Source: Planctomycetota bacterium | GTDB taxonomy: Bacteria > Planctomycetota > Planctomycetia > Gemmatales > Gemmataceae | Length of the DNA: 56,358 nucleotides | Reading direction: 5' to 3' | Assembly (NCBI GenBank): GCA_021807595.1 | Contig: JAKBCS010000013.1 | Span: 1 to 56,358, forward strand | Part shown: one piece after another, positions 1 to 8,113 of the stretch | Layout of the letters: every line of letters starts with the position of its first letter | How positions within the stretch are numbered: position 1 is the first letter of the stretch | Position numbers and translations under genes: made by a program | The notes under the pieces: model-generated | Database searches by the model: none | Seen by the model: only the letters and a program-made list of their open reading frames with translations | Told to the model about the DNA's origin: nothing

Positions 1-52
1 GGGGTTGGGGGGAGGGGGCGAGAAGCCACGGAAAAATGCACCCCTCACCCCC

Positions 53-182
53 AGCCCCTCTCCCCTGAGTACAGGGGAGAGGGGAGCATTTTAGAAGCCC
101 CTCTCCCCCTGTACTCAGGGGGAGAGGGGAGCTTTTTAGAAGCCCCTCTCCCTTGAGTACAGGGGAGAGGGGGGGAGCTTTC
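53..182. repeat. Three tandem copies of a GC-rich hairpin repeat with GAGTAC loop
   Basis: Three near-identical units of about 43-45 bp start at 53, 96 and 141. Each is an inverted repeat of the form CCCCTCTCCCC...GGGGAGAGGGG around a GAGTAC (copies 1 and 3) or GTACTC (copy 2) centre, so the middle copy is flipped. The first copy has a perfect 12-bp stem with a 6-base loop. The array sits just beyond the stop of fliG and may end that transcript. Related copies lie at about 39793-39832 and 45146-45260. No gene was found in bases 1-193. Confidence 0.85.
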
Positions 183-193
183 GGAACAGACCC

Positions 194-1198
194 TTACTCT
201 TCCATCATTAACTCGCCCGCTTGATCGAGCCGTTGGATGACTTCGACCAGAGCCTTCTGCGCCTCGCGCACTTGGGCGATGGGAACCATGCCGAGAAACT
301 CCATCTCTTCCGCCAAGGCTTCGCGGGCGCGCTTCGAGAGGTTCTTTTGCACCTTCTCGGTTATCTCTTGGTTGGCCCCCTTCAAAGCTAAGCTCAGAGT
401 CTTGGCCTCGATTTCCGACAGAAGCCTCTGCATCGAGCGGTCGTGAATGCGCAGCAGATCCTCGAATTGATAGAGCAACTCGCGGATGCGTCGCGCCGTC
501 TCCGGTTCGTTCTCTTCCAGCGCGGTGAGAACTTCCAGGCGTTCGGTTTTTTCCAGACAGCGCAACATGCCGGCCATTTTCTCGTAGCGACCGTCGCCAC
601 TGGCATCGCCGGGTTTGTCGGACAAGGCGCGCGCCTTCTTAACCAAGGCTCCGGCTATGCGCGCCAACAGTTGCGTCGAAGGGTTTGACATCCGGCTGAG
701 GCGAATCGAGACCTCGCGGCGCATGTCCGGCGTCAGTTCGCGGAGGATTTCGCCGGCCTTCTCGCCGGGCAGGGTATTGAGTACCAGCGAGATCGTGTTC
801 GCCTGCTCGTCTCCCAGTACCTCGGCCAATACATCCGCCGGCAGCGCCTCCAGCGCGCGGACGGGATCGCTCGGCAGAGGGGGCAGCTCGCGGTGCGACG
901 GCGGCGGAATTTCCAGCTCGGATGGTGGGCGATAAGCCGCCAGTTGGGTGGGCGTCGGCGGAGGGGGCGGAGGTTCGGGAGCGGCTTCGACTTCGGGTTG
1001 CTCCAGCATTTGCTTGAATTCGAGGACAATTTCGTCGAGATCGGCCGGCTTCTCTTGTTGTTGACGCAGTTTTTCCAATTCGGGGCGCAAGCGTTCGCCG
1101 CGCGCCGGAGCCAAGGCGTTCAGCACCTTTTCGGCCAACTCCGCCGGTAGCCGGTATAGCAAAAGGACGGCTTTTTCGATACCCGTTCGCACGGCCAT
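194..1198 (-). CDS. fliG: Flagellar motor switch protein FliG (divergent)
   Basis: FliG is the rotor protein that joins the MS ring (FliF) to the C ring and takes torque from the stator. The 334-residue length is normal. The N-domain (about 1-60) carries AVLLLYRLP. A proline-rich linker (about 70-115, with PPPPPP) is unusually long. The middle domain (about 115-205) has DEQANTISLVLNTLP where the family normally has EHPQ. The C-terminal torque domain (about 235-334) is well kept: RSMQRLLSEI, LALKGA, SKRAREAL, EEMEFLG, QKALVEVIQRLDQAGE. By eye, the residue matching E. coli Arg297 is a proline. It is the last gene of a leftward operon after fliF, 18 bp away, and is followed by hairpin repeats rather than fliH. 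The identification is firm; the functional effect of the substitutions is inference. Confidence 0.93.
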   Translation of the reverse strand: MAVRTGIEKAVLLLYRLPAELAEKVLNALAPARGERLRPELEKLRQQQEKPADLDEIVLEFKQMLEQPEVEAAPEPPPPPPTPTQLAAYRPPSELEIPPPSHRELPPLPSDPVRALEALPADVLAEVLGDEQANTISLVLNTLPGEKAGEILRELTPDMRREVSIRLSRMSNPSTQLLARIAGALVKKARALSDKPGDASGDGRYEKMAGMLRCLEKTERLEVLTALEENEPETARRIRELLYQFEDLLRIHDRSMQRLLSEIEAKTLSLALKGANQEITEKVQKNLSKRAREALAEEMEFLGMVPIAQVREAQKALVEVIQRLDQAGELMMEE

Positions 1199-1216
1199 TC
1201 GATGTTTCCTCTTTAC

Positions 1217-2749
1217 CTATGCCGCCGCCTGCGCCGCCGGTTGCCGCGCCGGGGTTTCCGCTTCGTTGAGCCAGCGCTCCAGTACCTTGGCCAATCGTTG
1301 GGGGTCTTCGCCGAGTAGGCCGGCCACCAGTTCATCGTCTTGCACAGGTGTCTCGGCAGCCGGCGGCGGTGCTTGATCCTTGGGACGCGAACGCCGAAGG
1401 TACATCCAGCCCATCAACATCGCCACCAACGCCGTCACGCCCAACGACGCATTCCGAGCCAGAGATAGATACCAACGCATCCGCTGCGATTCTTGATACT
1501 CGGCTTCGACGTTCTCCAGCGTGGCCCCGCTGGCCAATTTGAGATCGCTAACCTTGATTTCATCGCGTCCCTTTTTGAAGCCGACCGCTTGTTTGATGAT
1601 GTCCTCGGCGTCGGCGACGACCAGACCCGCTCCCGCCGCGCCTTCCGGCTTCGATAGATCCAAGAGCGCCGCCACCGTCAAGCGCTCGATGTTGCCTCGC
1701 CCTTCCTCCATCTCCTGTTCGATCTTCGTTGCCCGCCATTCCGAATCGGTATTTTCCTCATTGTCGTTACTTTGATGTCCGCTCGATGCCGTAGGAGGCG
1801 TTTTGTTCGGCAGGTTGCTCGACGCGCCCGCTCCGGGTTTGACGGCTTGGCCGCCCGTCGCGGACTTGCGATTGGTGATCGTCTCCTTGACCAACACGCG
1901 CTGTTCGGGATCGTAGCTTTCCTTCTTCGTCTTCTGGTGCAGGAAATTGACTTCCGCCGTGACTCGCACCACGGCTCGGCCGGGACCGAGGACTTGAGCG
2001 AGCATGTCCTCGGCGCGATTGGACAGGTATGTCTCCAACTCGCGGCGATATTCCATCTGACTGGCGACCGGCCCAGGAGTATCGCCCTTGTTGTCGCTCA
2101 GAAGCCGGCCCGACGTGTCCACCAGCGTCACCTGTTCGGGGTTTAATCCTTCGACGCTGCGGGACACCAAGGCGACGATGCCTTGCGCCGTGGAGCGCGA
2201 TAGCACCGCGCCCGGCTTCAGCTTCAACACCACACTGGCCGTCGCCGGCTTCTGTTCGCGGACGAATGGCGTTTGCTCCGGGCGAACCAGATGCACCCGG
2301 GCATGGACGATCGGCTCGACCTGCACGATGGTCTTCGCCAATTCCGCTTGCAGCGCGCGATCGAGATTGACGTGTTGCAAGAACGGCGTCATACCGACGT
2401 TCATTTCGTCGAAGATCTCGAACCCCTTGCCCTTGCTCGGCACCCCTTCGGCGGCGAAGTCCACGCGCAACTGCGACACGCGCTCGGCGGGAACGAGGAT
2501 CGTCGCCCCATTGGCATTCAATCGGAACGGCACGCTTTGCGCCTGCAGCTTGGCCGTGATGACTCCCGCATCTTCTGGACTAAGCCCGGAATACAACACT
2601 TGATAATCGGTCTGAAAAATCCATACACCGACGCCCACGAGAACCGTGAGGCACACCCCCGTCAGCGCCAACAAAGAGATACGGCGCGGACGACTCATGC
2701 CCTGATAAATGGCACGCAACTGCTCGTAGAACTGACGGAAGAATCGCAT
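1217..2749 (-). CDS. fliF: Flagellar MS-ring protein FliF
   Basis: FliF forms the MS ring in the inner membrane, the base on which the rotor and export gate assemble. The protein is 510 residues. It has a first membrane helix at about 24-46 (ISLLALTGVCLTVLVGVGVW) and the YscJ/FliF ring-building domain just after it (YSGLSPEDAG, EGVPSKGKGFEIFD, VNLDRALQAELAKTI). A long variable periplasmic region follows, then a second membrane helix at about 435-453, and a short acidic cytoplasmic tail (DDELVAGLLGEDPQRLAKVL) of the kind that binds FliG. It lies between fliE and fliG in one leftward operon. The 81-bp gap to fliE holds a short copy of the GGCTATCGG repeat. Confidence 0.96.
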   Translation of the reverse strand: MRFFRQFYEQLRAIYQGMSRPRRISLLALTGVCLTVLVGVGVWIFQTDYQVLYSGLSPEDAGVITAKLQAQSVPFRLNANGATILVPAERVSQLRVDFAAEGVPSKGKGFEIFDEMNVGMTPFLQHVNLDRALQAELAKTIVQVEPIVHARVHLVRPEQTPFVREQKPATASVVLKLKPGAVLSRSTAQGIVALVSRSVEGLNPEQVTLVDTSGRLLSDNKGDTPGPVASQMEYRRELETYLSNRAEDMLAQVLGPGRAVVRVTAEVNFLHQKTKKESYDPEQRVLVKETITNRKSATGGQAVKPGAGASSNLPNKTPPTASSGHQSNDNEENTDSEWRATKIEQEMEEGRGNIERLTVAALLDLSKPEGAAGAGLVVADAEDIIKQAVGFKKGRDEIKVSDLKLASGATLENVEAEYQESQRMRWYLSLARNASLGVTALVAMLMGWMYLRRSRPKDQAPPPAAETPVQDDELVAGLLGEDPQRLAKVLERWLNEAETPARQPAAQAAA

Positions 2750-2830
2750 GCCCGCTCCATTTCGGCCATCGGAAGTCGGCTATCGGTATCCGCCAAGGTC
2801 GATGTGTCTGGTCGATCGCCGATCTCCGCG

Positions 2831-3133
2831 TCAAATCTGCATACTCATGACTTCTCGATAGGCGTCGGTAAGTCGATTGCGAAGTTCGAGGACAAGGTGA
2901 AAACTCAGGTCGGCCTTGGCCATGGAGAGCATGACGTTATGGAGGTTGTCGGCACGTCCGGCGGCGAGATTGGCAATCGCCTGCTCGGAATGAAGCTGTT
3001 GCTTGGATGCAGCGCCGAGAAAGCCTGATAGCACGCGCGTGAAACCGACCATGCCCGAACCGGCGGTCGGTGCGGATTGGCCGGCACTGGCAGCGCCCTT
3101 CGCGGCAACGTGTGATACCGGAGATACGTCCAT
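2831..3133 (-). CDS. fliE: Flagellar hook-basal body adaptor FliE
   Basis: FliE is the small protein that links the MS ring to the proximal rod. The 100-residue length is typical. The diagnostic part is the C-terminal half: GRADNLHNVMLSMAKADLSF, then LELRNRLTDAYREVMSMQI, ending a few residues after MSMQI as in the family. The N-terminal third is low-complexity Ala/Gly/Ser and variable. Start ATG at 3133 is the only one giving a full-length protein. The gene is 27 bp downstream of flgC in the order flgB-flgC-fliE, the usual order in many bacteria. Confidence 0.93.
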   Translation of the reverse strand: MDVSPVSHVAAKGAASAGQSAPTAGSGMVGFTRVLSGFLGAASKQQLHSEQAIANLAAGRADNLHNVMLSMAKADLSFHLVLELRNRLTDAYREVMSMQI

Positions 3134-3160
3134 GTCAGATAAGCCCTATTCACAGTTTCT

Positions 3161-3616
3161 TTATCCGCCTTGATTGCGAACGATGCTGTACGACTGCTCG
3201 GTCATTTGGCGAAACAGTTGCATGGCGTGCAAGTTGGCCTCATACGCTCGGCTGGCCGTCATCATGTTGACCATCTCGACGGGCAGATCGACGTTGGGCA
3301 TCTCGACGTAGCCGTCGCTTCCGGCGTCGGGATGGCCGGGATTATAGACGCGATGCAACTCGGACATATCTTCGACGACTCCGGCGATCTGCACCCCTCC
3401 GGCCGGTGCCGCGTCGCCTCTCCCCCCTGTGCCGCGCACGCTTTTCTGAAGCACCGACGAGAACGCCACGTCTTGACGGCGATACGGCCCGCCGTTGGGC
3501 GAGCGCGTCGAGAAGGCGTTGGCGATGTTGTTGGCCACCACCTCCAAACGCATGCGCTCCGCCGCCAGGCCCGACGCGCTGATGTCCGCCGCCGCAAACA
3601 GGGCATTGCCGTGCAT
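3161..3616 (-). CDS. flgC: Flagellar basal-body rod protein FlgC
   Basis: FlgC is a proximal rod subunit exported through the flagellar type III apparatus. The 151-residue protein has the N-terminal signature SASGLAAERMRLEVVANNIAN followed by GGPYRRQDVAF. The C-terminal half carries YVEMPNVDLPVEMVNMMTASRAYEANL, and the protein ends EQSYSIVRNQGG. These are the coiled-coil ends shared by rod and hook proteins. The start has the sequence GGAGG a few bases upstream on the minus strand, a good ribosome-binding site. The gene is 16 bp from flgB. Confidence 0.96.
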   Translation of the reverse strand: MHGNALFAAADISASGLAAERMRLEVVANNIANAFSTRSPNGGPYRRQDVAFSSVLQKSVRGTGGRGDAAPAGGVQIAGVVEDMSELHRVYNPGHPDAGSDGYVEMPNVDLPVEMVNMMTASRAYEANLHAMQLFRQMTEQSYSIVRNQGG

Positions 3617-3632
3617 CGCACACCTCCTTCGT

Positions 3633-3992
3633 TCAATGACCGAGAATCGCGCTGCGCATCATGCCGATGCGGCCGACCAACATCTGGGATGCCATGCCGA
3701 ACGTCAGACTGTTTTTGTTCAAATTGCCGAGTTCTTTATCGAGATCGACCGTGTTGCCGTCTTGTCGAGGCGTGTTCCCCTGCCCTTCGACGACCTGCGG
3801 GGCTACATGGAGAGCGGTTCCTTCTCCCTGCTTGCCCAGCGCTCGGGAAAAGGCGTCCTCGAACGACACTTCCAGCTGGTGATAGCCAGGCGTGTTCACA
3901 TTAGCGAGGTTGCGCGAGATCAGCCGATGCCGCAATTGGGCAACATCCATCATCCGCGCGAGGAGATCGGCTTGCGGGATATTAAGGTTCAT
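3633..3992 (-). CDS. flgB: Flagellar basal-body rod protein FlgB
   Basis: FlgB is a proximal rod subunit that assembles with FlgC and FliE. The conserved N-terminus is LRHRLISRNLANVNTPGYHQ followed by VSFEDAF. The C-terminal end VDLDKELGNLNKNSLTFGMASQM is also typical. The reading frame is open up to 4130, but only the start at 3992 (MNLNIPQAD) gives the normal FlgB length (119 residues). Longer starts at 4043, 4067 or 4130 add a Ser/Arg-rich leader with no family match. No clear Shine-Dalgarno precedes any of these starts, so the exact start is uncertain. It is the first gene of the leftward operon. Confidence 0.9.
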   Translation of the reverse strand: MNLNIPQADLLARMMDVAQLRHRLISRNLANVNTPGYHQLEVSFEDAFSRALGKQGEGTALHVAPQVVEGQGNTPRQDGNTVDLDKELGNLNKNSLTFGMASQMLVGRIGMMRSAILGH

Positions 3993-4154
3993 GCGGATTG
4001 TATCGGTTGTGTTAGAGTTCGGCTTGAATCGATTCGAGGGCATGTATCGAACGGAGGAGATCCTCATACACTCACGGGAAAGGGAAGCGGATAAAAAGCC
4101 TCTCGCTCCGCTGAGTCTAGGGTGAGACAAGAGACGGCAGGCTTTTTTTTGACG

Positions 4155-4174
4155 CTGGCACGTTTTTGAGCCAG
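4155..4174. promoter_or_regulatory. Imperfect 20-bp palindrome between divergent flagellar operons
   Basis: CTGGCAC then GTTTTT then GAGCCAG forms an inverted repeat with one mismatched pair. It lies 50 bp upstream of the HDOD-GGDEF start and 160 bp upstream of flgB, so it could bind a regulator that acts on either operon. It also looks like a sigma-54 element, but the GG-to-GC spacing is off by one base on both strands. This is a candidate only. Confidence 0.35.
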
Positions 4175-4223
4175 AGTATCAACAGCCCTATCGATTCTGT
4201 TGAAAATGACGAGTGAATGAACC

Positions 4224-6248
4224 ATGTCGATGCGGACGGCTCAAGTTCCGAGAGTTAGTCGGCCTCCCAGTGGAAGCAAAGCAAGCAGCTTGCCAGTAGA
4301 TCGTACACGGAGGGATGCTTTGTTGGCGCGAATGGCCGACAATCCCCATCTGCCGAGTCCGCCGAACATCGTATTGCAGGTTCTGGAACGAGCTAGTCGC
4401 CTCGACTGTTCGCCCTCGGACCTCGCCGCGGTCATTCATCGCGATCCGGCGATGTGCGGCAAGATCTTGAAGACGATCAATTCGGCACTGTACGGTCTGC
4501 CGCGCGCCATCAGTTCCATCGAGCGCGCCATCGCGTTGTTGGGATTTAAGCCGGTGCGTTCGTTGGCGATTGGCCTGTCGCTGCCGGCGATGCAGCGGCA
4601 AATGACGTGTCCGCCGCCGTCGGCGACGTTTTGGAAGGAATCGGTTGCCGGCGCGATCATCGCTCAGGAGCTTGCCACGCACTTGGGGCGGCCGAGTCCC
4701 GACGACGAACTGGTGGCCGGTCTACTACGCGATCTCGGCATGTTGGCACTGCAACAAATCGATGCCGCCGCTTACGCCCAAATCCTGGACCGCCCGCTTG
4801 CCGAACTGTCGCGCGAACAGTGCCGCTTGGAAGAAGAGGCGTTCGGTATCCATCACGCCGACGCGAGCGCCTTTCTCCTGGGACGATGGCGACTGCCCGA
4901 AGATATCACCGAAGCCATTCGCTACCATCATTCTCCAGAATTGGCCGCCGACCTGCCGCATCCGGTGGTCGAGCGCGCGCGTCTGTTGGCCTTCGCCGGC
5001 CAGATCGCGCGGCTTCCCTCGTGTCAGGACGAACGACGGGAAGGCGACGCCGAGTTGCTTCGCGACATCCTCGTCTCCGCGCGCGAACAATACGGCTTGA
5101 ACGATGCCGATCTCACCGCGTTCCTTGAGCCGGCGGCCAAAAAGATCGAAGAGTTCGCCGAGTTGATGGACATCAACGTAGGCAGTTTCGAGAACTATGG
5201 CCGCATCATCGCATTGGCCTCGGAGGAATTGGTCAAACTGACCGTGGAGACGAGCGCGGATAAACTGCGCATTTTGGAGCTGAAGCGTCAGGCGGAGCAA
5301 GAGACGCAACATTGGCGCGATCAGGTTCGCCGTCTCCGGCACGAGTCGCGCCGCGATCCGCTGACCGATGCTTTCAACCGAGGCTGCTTCGAACAGGAGT
5401 TAATCGTCCAGTTCCGCCGGGCGCGCCGCCGAGGCACGGTTCTCGGGCTGGTTTTTCTCGATCTCGACGATTTCAAGGGGATCAACGACCGATCCGGCCA
5501 TCTCTTCGGCGACCGAGTGCTGCGTGAGACAGCCGATCGTCTCTTCGCTGCCGTGCGCGAGGGCGATATCGTCGCTCGCTACGGCGGCGACGAGTTTTGC
5601 GTTCTCATTGAGAACACCTCGCCCAATGGCCTCCGCGCCATGACCGAGCGGCTGTGGCAAGACTTCAATCGGCGAACGATCGGCGAGGGCGGGCACCTCA
5701 CCGTTCTTCGCGCGTCGCTGGGAGCGGTGGTTTGCTTGCCTCGTACCTATCCTCTTTCGGCCAAGGAGTTTCTGGCCGAGGCGGATCGCGCCATGTATGC
5801 GGCCAAGACGACCGGAAAAAACCAAGTCTCCTTCGTTTCGTTGCTGACAGCGGCGGACGAACGCTTCCTTGCGGCGGTGGAGAAACGCCTATTCAGCGTC
5901 TGGTTGTCCGAGCGGGGAATATGGGAGCCGCAACATCTTGGGATCGGCGTTCGGCGTTCGGCGGCCAACTTCGAGTCGCCAGGACGCTTGGCCCTTCGGC
6001 TCGGTTGGTTGACGCCCTCGCAACTCCGACCCATTCTGCGCGAACGTCGCGCCAGCCGACGCCGCTTCGACCAGATCGTTCTCGAACGCGGTTTGACCGA
6101 CAAACACCTGTACGCGCTCCTGGCGCTTCAGTTGGAGCCGCCCGAAGAGCTGGCGGCCCAACTGGTGACGCAAGAGGTTGTCGAGGAAGCGGCCATGCAC
6201 GTCCATCTGCGCGCGTTCCATCAATGGCTTCAGACAACGCTTGCCTGA
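4224..6248 (+). CDS. HDOD-GGDEF signalling protein (putative diguanylate cyclase)
   Basis: This 674-residue cytoplasmic protein joins two signalling domains. An HDOD domain spans about 30-230 (LPSPPNIVLQVLERASRLD, AVIHRDPAMCGKILKTINSA, SIERAIALLGFKPVRSLAIG, later YHHSPELA). After a linker with helical character, a GGDEF diguanylate cyclase domain spans about 365-530. The active-site motif RYGGDEFC is near residue 453, and an RxxD product-inhibition site (REGD) sits just before it, so cyclic-di-GMP synthesis with feedback control is expected. The last 110 residues (RLALRLGWLTPSQLRPIL, FDQIVLERGLTDKHLYALL) form a small helical domain that was not named. It heads the rightward operon with fliL-fliM-fliN, 77 bp upstream of fliL, which ties it to motility control. 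Domain calls are firm; the role in flagella is inference from position. Confidence 0.92.
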   Translation: MSMRTAQVPRVSRPPSGSKASSLPVDRTRRDALLARMADNPHLPSPPNIVLQVLERASRLDCSPSDLAAVIHRDPAMCGKILKTINSALYGLPRAISSIERAIALLGFKPVRSLAIGLSLPAMQRQMTCPPPSATFWKESVAGAIIAQELATHLGRPSPDDELVAGLLRDLGMLALQQIDAAAYAQILDRPLAELSREQCRLEEEAFGIHHADASAFLLGRWRLPEDITEAIRYHHSPELAADLPHPVVERARLLAFAGQIARLPSCQDERREGDAELLRDILVSAREQYGLNDADLTAFLEPAAKKIEEFAELMDINVGSFENYGRIIALASEELVKLTVETSADKLRILELKRQAEQETQHWRDQVRRLRHESRRDPLTDAFNRGCFEQELIVQFRRARRRGTVLGLVFLDLDDFKGINDRSGHLFGDRVLRETADRLFAAVREGDIVARYGGDEFCVLIENTSPNGLRAMTERLWQDFNRRTIGEGGHLTVLRASLGAVVCLPRTYPLSAKEFLAEADRAMYAAKTTGKNQVSFVSLLTAADERFLAAVEKRLFSVWLSERGIWEPQHLGIGVRRSAANFESPGRLALRLGWLTPSQLRPILRERRASRRRFDQIVLERGLTDKHLYALLALQLEPPEELAAQLVTQEVVEEAAMHVHLRAFHQWLQTTLA

Positions 6249-6325
6249 TTGTTGACGCATTTCTCAAGCTCGGCCTCACCGCGAACCGATGATTGTCTAC
6301 TACGAAGACGCGGGAGGCGTCCATC

Positions 6326-6826
6326 ATGGCCAATGAGACCAGCGCGCCGCCCGCGAAGGGCGGCGGCAAGACGACAATTATCCTCCTCGGCGTCTGCGGC
6401 ATCCTTGCCTTGGGCGCGGGTGGGGTCGTGCCCTATTTTCTCTTTCACGAACCATCCAAGGGCGCACATGCCACGGAAGCAGGCCATGCACCATCGAGCG
6501 GCAAACAAGCCTACGTCACCTTCGGCGATCCCATTCTGGTAAACTTGAATGAAGAGCGCCTGACGCGCTATTTGAAATTGAAGATTCTCCTCGTCGTCGA
6601 TGCGCACGAGGAGAAGGCGGTTGCCGAGTTGATCCAAAAGAAGAAACCGGCCTTGAAGAACTGGCTGATCGCCCATCTGTCAGACAAGTCTCTCCCCGAA
6701 GTCAGTGGCGCGGCGGGACAAAACAAGATGCGCCGCGAGATGTGGCAGCAGTTCAACGGCGAACTGTTTCCCGATGGACCGGAAAAGATCCTCGACATCT
6801 TCTTTGAAGAATTCGTGGTGCAATGA
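6326..6826 (+). CDS. fliL: Flagellar basal-body-associated protein FliL
   Basis: FliL is a single-pass inner-membrane protein that surrounds the stator and supports motor torque. The 166-residue protein has an N-terminal cytoplasmic Gly/Lys-rich stretch and one membrane helix (about 17-36, IILLGVCGILALGAGGVVPY). The periplasmic domain carries the family signature: YVTFGDPILVNLNEERLTRYLKLKI, then LIAHLSDK, and the end ILDIFFEEFVVQ. The start at 6326 is chosen because GGAGG lies 8 bases upstream; an in-frame ATG at 6293 has no such site. It overlaps fliM by 4 bases (ATGA), so the two are translationally coupled. Confidence 0.93.
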   Translation: MANETSAPPAKGGGKTTIILLGVCGILALGAGGVVPYFLFHEPSKGAHATEAGHAPSSGKQAYVTFGDPILVNLNEERLTRYLKLKILLVVDAHEEKAVAELIQKKKPALKNWLIAHLSDKSLPEVSGAAGQNKMRREMWQQFNGELFPDGPEKILDIFFEEFVVQ

Positions 6827-7686
6827 CGCTTAGGGCATACGACTTTCGCAAGCCGGATCGCTTGGCGGCAACGCTGGAACAGCGTTTGACGGCCTGGATG
6901 CGCGTGGCCAGTAAGTTGGCAGCGGAGAAAGCTGCCAAAGAACTGCCGTTCCGCATCGAGATGACGTTGAGCGGCGTCGAGAATGCCTCGCCGATTGAGG
7001 TACTCTCGGAGCTTCCCAACCCGGCGATCGGCTATCGGGTCTCCATCGGCGACGCTCCCGCCGACATGCTGTTCGTATGGACGCGACCGCTGGCCTTGGC
7101 CCTCGTCAACGCCGCCATGGGCGAGACGCCGACGGAGCTTCCCGAAGACCGCGAGCTAACGGAAGTCGAGTTGTCGTTGTGCGAGTATCTCATGCAGAGC
7201 CTCTGCGCCGCCGTCTTGCACGAGACGTGGACCGCCGGAGAACCCTTGTCGCTGACGGTGCGCGAGCGCGAACCGTCGCCGCGCTGGACGCGCCTGTTCG
7301 TGAAGGCGGAGCAGCTGTTGCTATGCACGTTTGTCTTGCGCGGGCCGTTCGGCGAACAGGAATGGTATTGGCTCGCTCCGTACCAAACCCTTTTCGAGCG
7401 TCTGACGCGCGCCGAAATCGTGGAGCCGTCGCTGAGGCCGCAAGAAGCCGCGCGCAAGCTCGAAGGGGTGGTGCGCGAACTGCCCGTCGAGGTCAGCGTG
7501 GACCTCGGCACGATTGAACTCTCGCTCGCTCAGCTGGCGGCATTGACTGCGGGCGACTTACTGATTCTCAAGCAGCGCGTCGGCGAGCCGCTGACGGTTC
7601 GGGTCGATCACCGACCGAAGTTTCGCGGTTGGCCGGGCCGAGTGGGCGCACGGCAATCACTGCAAATCGAGTCCCTTCGGGAGTGA
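6823..7686 (+). CDS. fliM: Flagellar motor switch protein FliM, divergent and N-terminally short
   Basis: FliM is the C-ring protein that normally binds CheY-P and FliG and sets rotation direction. This copy has 287 residues, somewhat shorter than usual. It begins directly with the YDFRKPDRL motif that in the family follows the N-terminal CheY-binding peptide (EIDALL-like), and that peptide is absent. The middle domain aligns with the family (FVWTRPLALALVNAAMG, ELTEVELSLCEYLMQSL), but the GGxG motif that contacts FliG is not present; the local sequence is AAMGETPTELPEDRELTE. The C-terminal SpoA domain (about 215-287: LPVEVSVDLGTIELSLAQLA, LTAGDLLILKQRVGEPLTVRV) is clear. The position between fliL and fliN confirms the call. 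Rewired signalling is inference. Confidence 0.85.
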   Translation: MTLRAYDFRKPDRLAATLEQRLTAWMRVASKLAAEKAAKELPFRIEMTLSGVENASPIEVLSELPNPAIGYRVSIGDAPADMLFVWTRPLALALVNAAMGETPTELPEDRELTEVELSLCEYLMQSLCAAVLHETWTAGEPLSLTVREREPSPRWTRLFVKAEQLLLCTFVLRGPFGEQEWYWLAPYQTLFERLTRAEIVEPSLRPQEAARKLEGVVRELPVEVSVDLGTIELSLAQLAALTAGDLLILKQRVGEPLTVRVDHRPKFRGWPGRVGARQSLQIESLRE

Positions 7687-7692
7687 GCAAGC

Positions 7693-8097
7693 ATGGCCGT
7701 CGAAAGCGAATCTCTCGCCCCAGAAAGCGTCGTCCATCCTTCCGTCGCGCTCAAGGGGGGTGAACCTGCGGTTCGTTCGGCCCGTCCCGACGTGGTGGCG
7801 CGCGTGGCCGACTTTGCCGAGCTAAACGCGCCGGCGACTCCGGGCACTCCCGCGCCGTTGAATCGCCTGCTCGATGTAACCGTCGTCGTCACCGCCGAAC
7901 TGGGTCGTGTAACCATGCCAATCAGCGAAGTGCTGAGTCTCAATGCCCATTCCGTGTTGGAACTGAATCGCTCCGTCACCGAGCCGGTCGATCTACTCGT
8001 TCAAGGCGTGTTATTGGCGCGCGGCGAAGTGGTCGTCGTCAACGATTGTTTCGCCGTTCGGATTAAGGAAATAGCGGAGCCGAAGAAGAGAGGATAA
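7693..8097 (+). CDS. fliN: Flagellar motor switch protein FliN
   Basis: FliN is the SpoA-domain protein forming the base of the C ring with FliM and helping FliH/FliI docking. The protein has 134 residues: an unconserved N-terminal half and a complete SpoA domain at about 55-130 (LNRLLDVTVVVTAELGRVTM, ISEVLSLNAHSVLELNRSV, VDLLVQGVLLARGEVVVVND, FAVRIKEI). Only 6 bases separate it from fliM, so it ends the rightward operon. A perfect hairpin follows 16 bp after the stop. Confidence 0.95.
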   Translation: MAVESESLAPESVVHPSVALKGGEPAVRSARPDVVARVADFAELNAPATPGTPAPLNRLLDVTVVVTAELGRVTMPISEVLSLNAHSVLELNRSVTEPVDLLVQGVLLARGEVVVVNDCFAVRIKEIAEPKKRG

Positions 8098-8113
8098 GCG
8101 GAAGTGCCAATCG

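Noticed and set aside
1-193. CRISPR array
   Set aside because: The repeats are long inverted repeats directly abutting one another with no unique spacers, and there are no cas genes.
4156-4171. Sigma-54 promoter (TGGCACG...)
   Set aside because: The distance between the GG and GC elements is off by one base on both strands, so the canonical spacing is not met; kept only as a palindrome.
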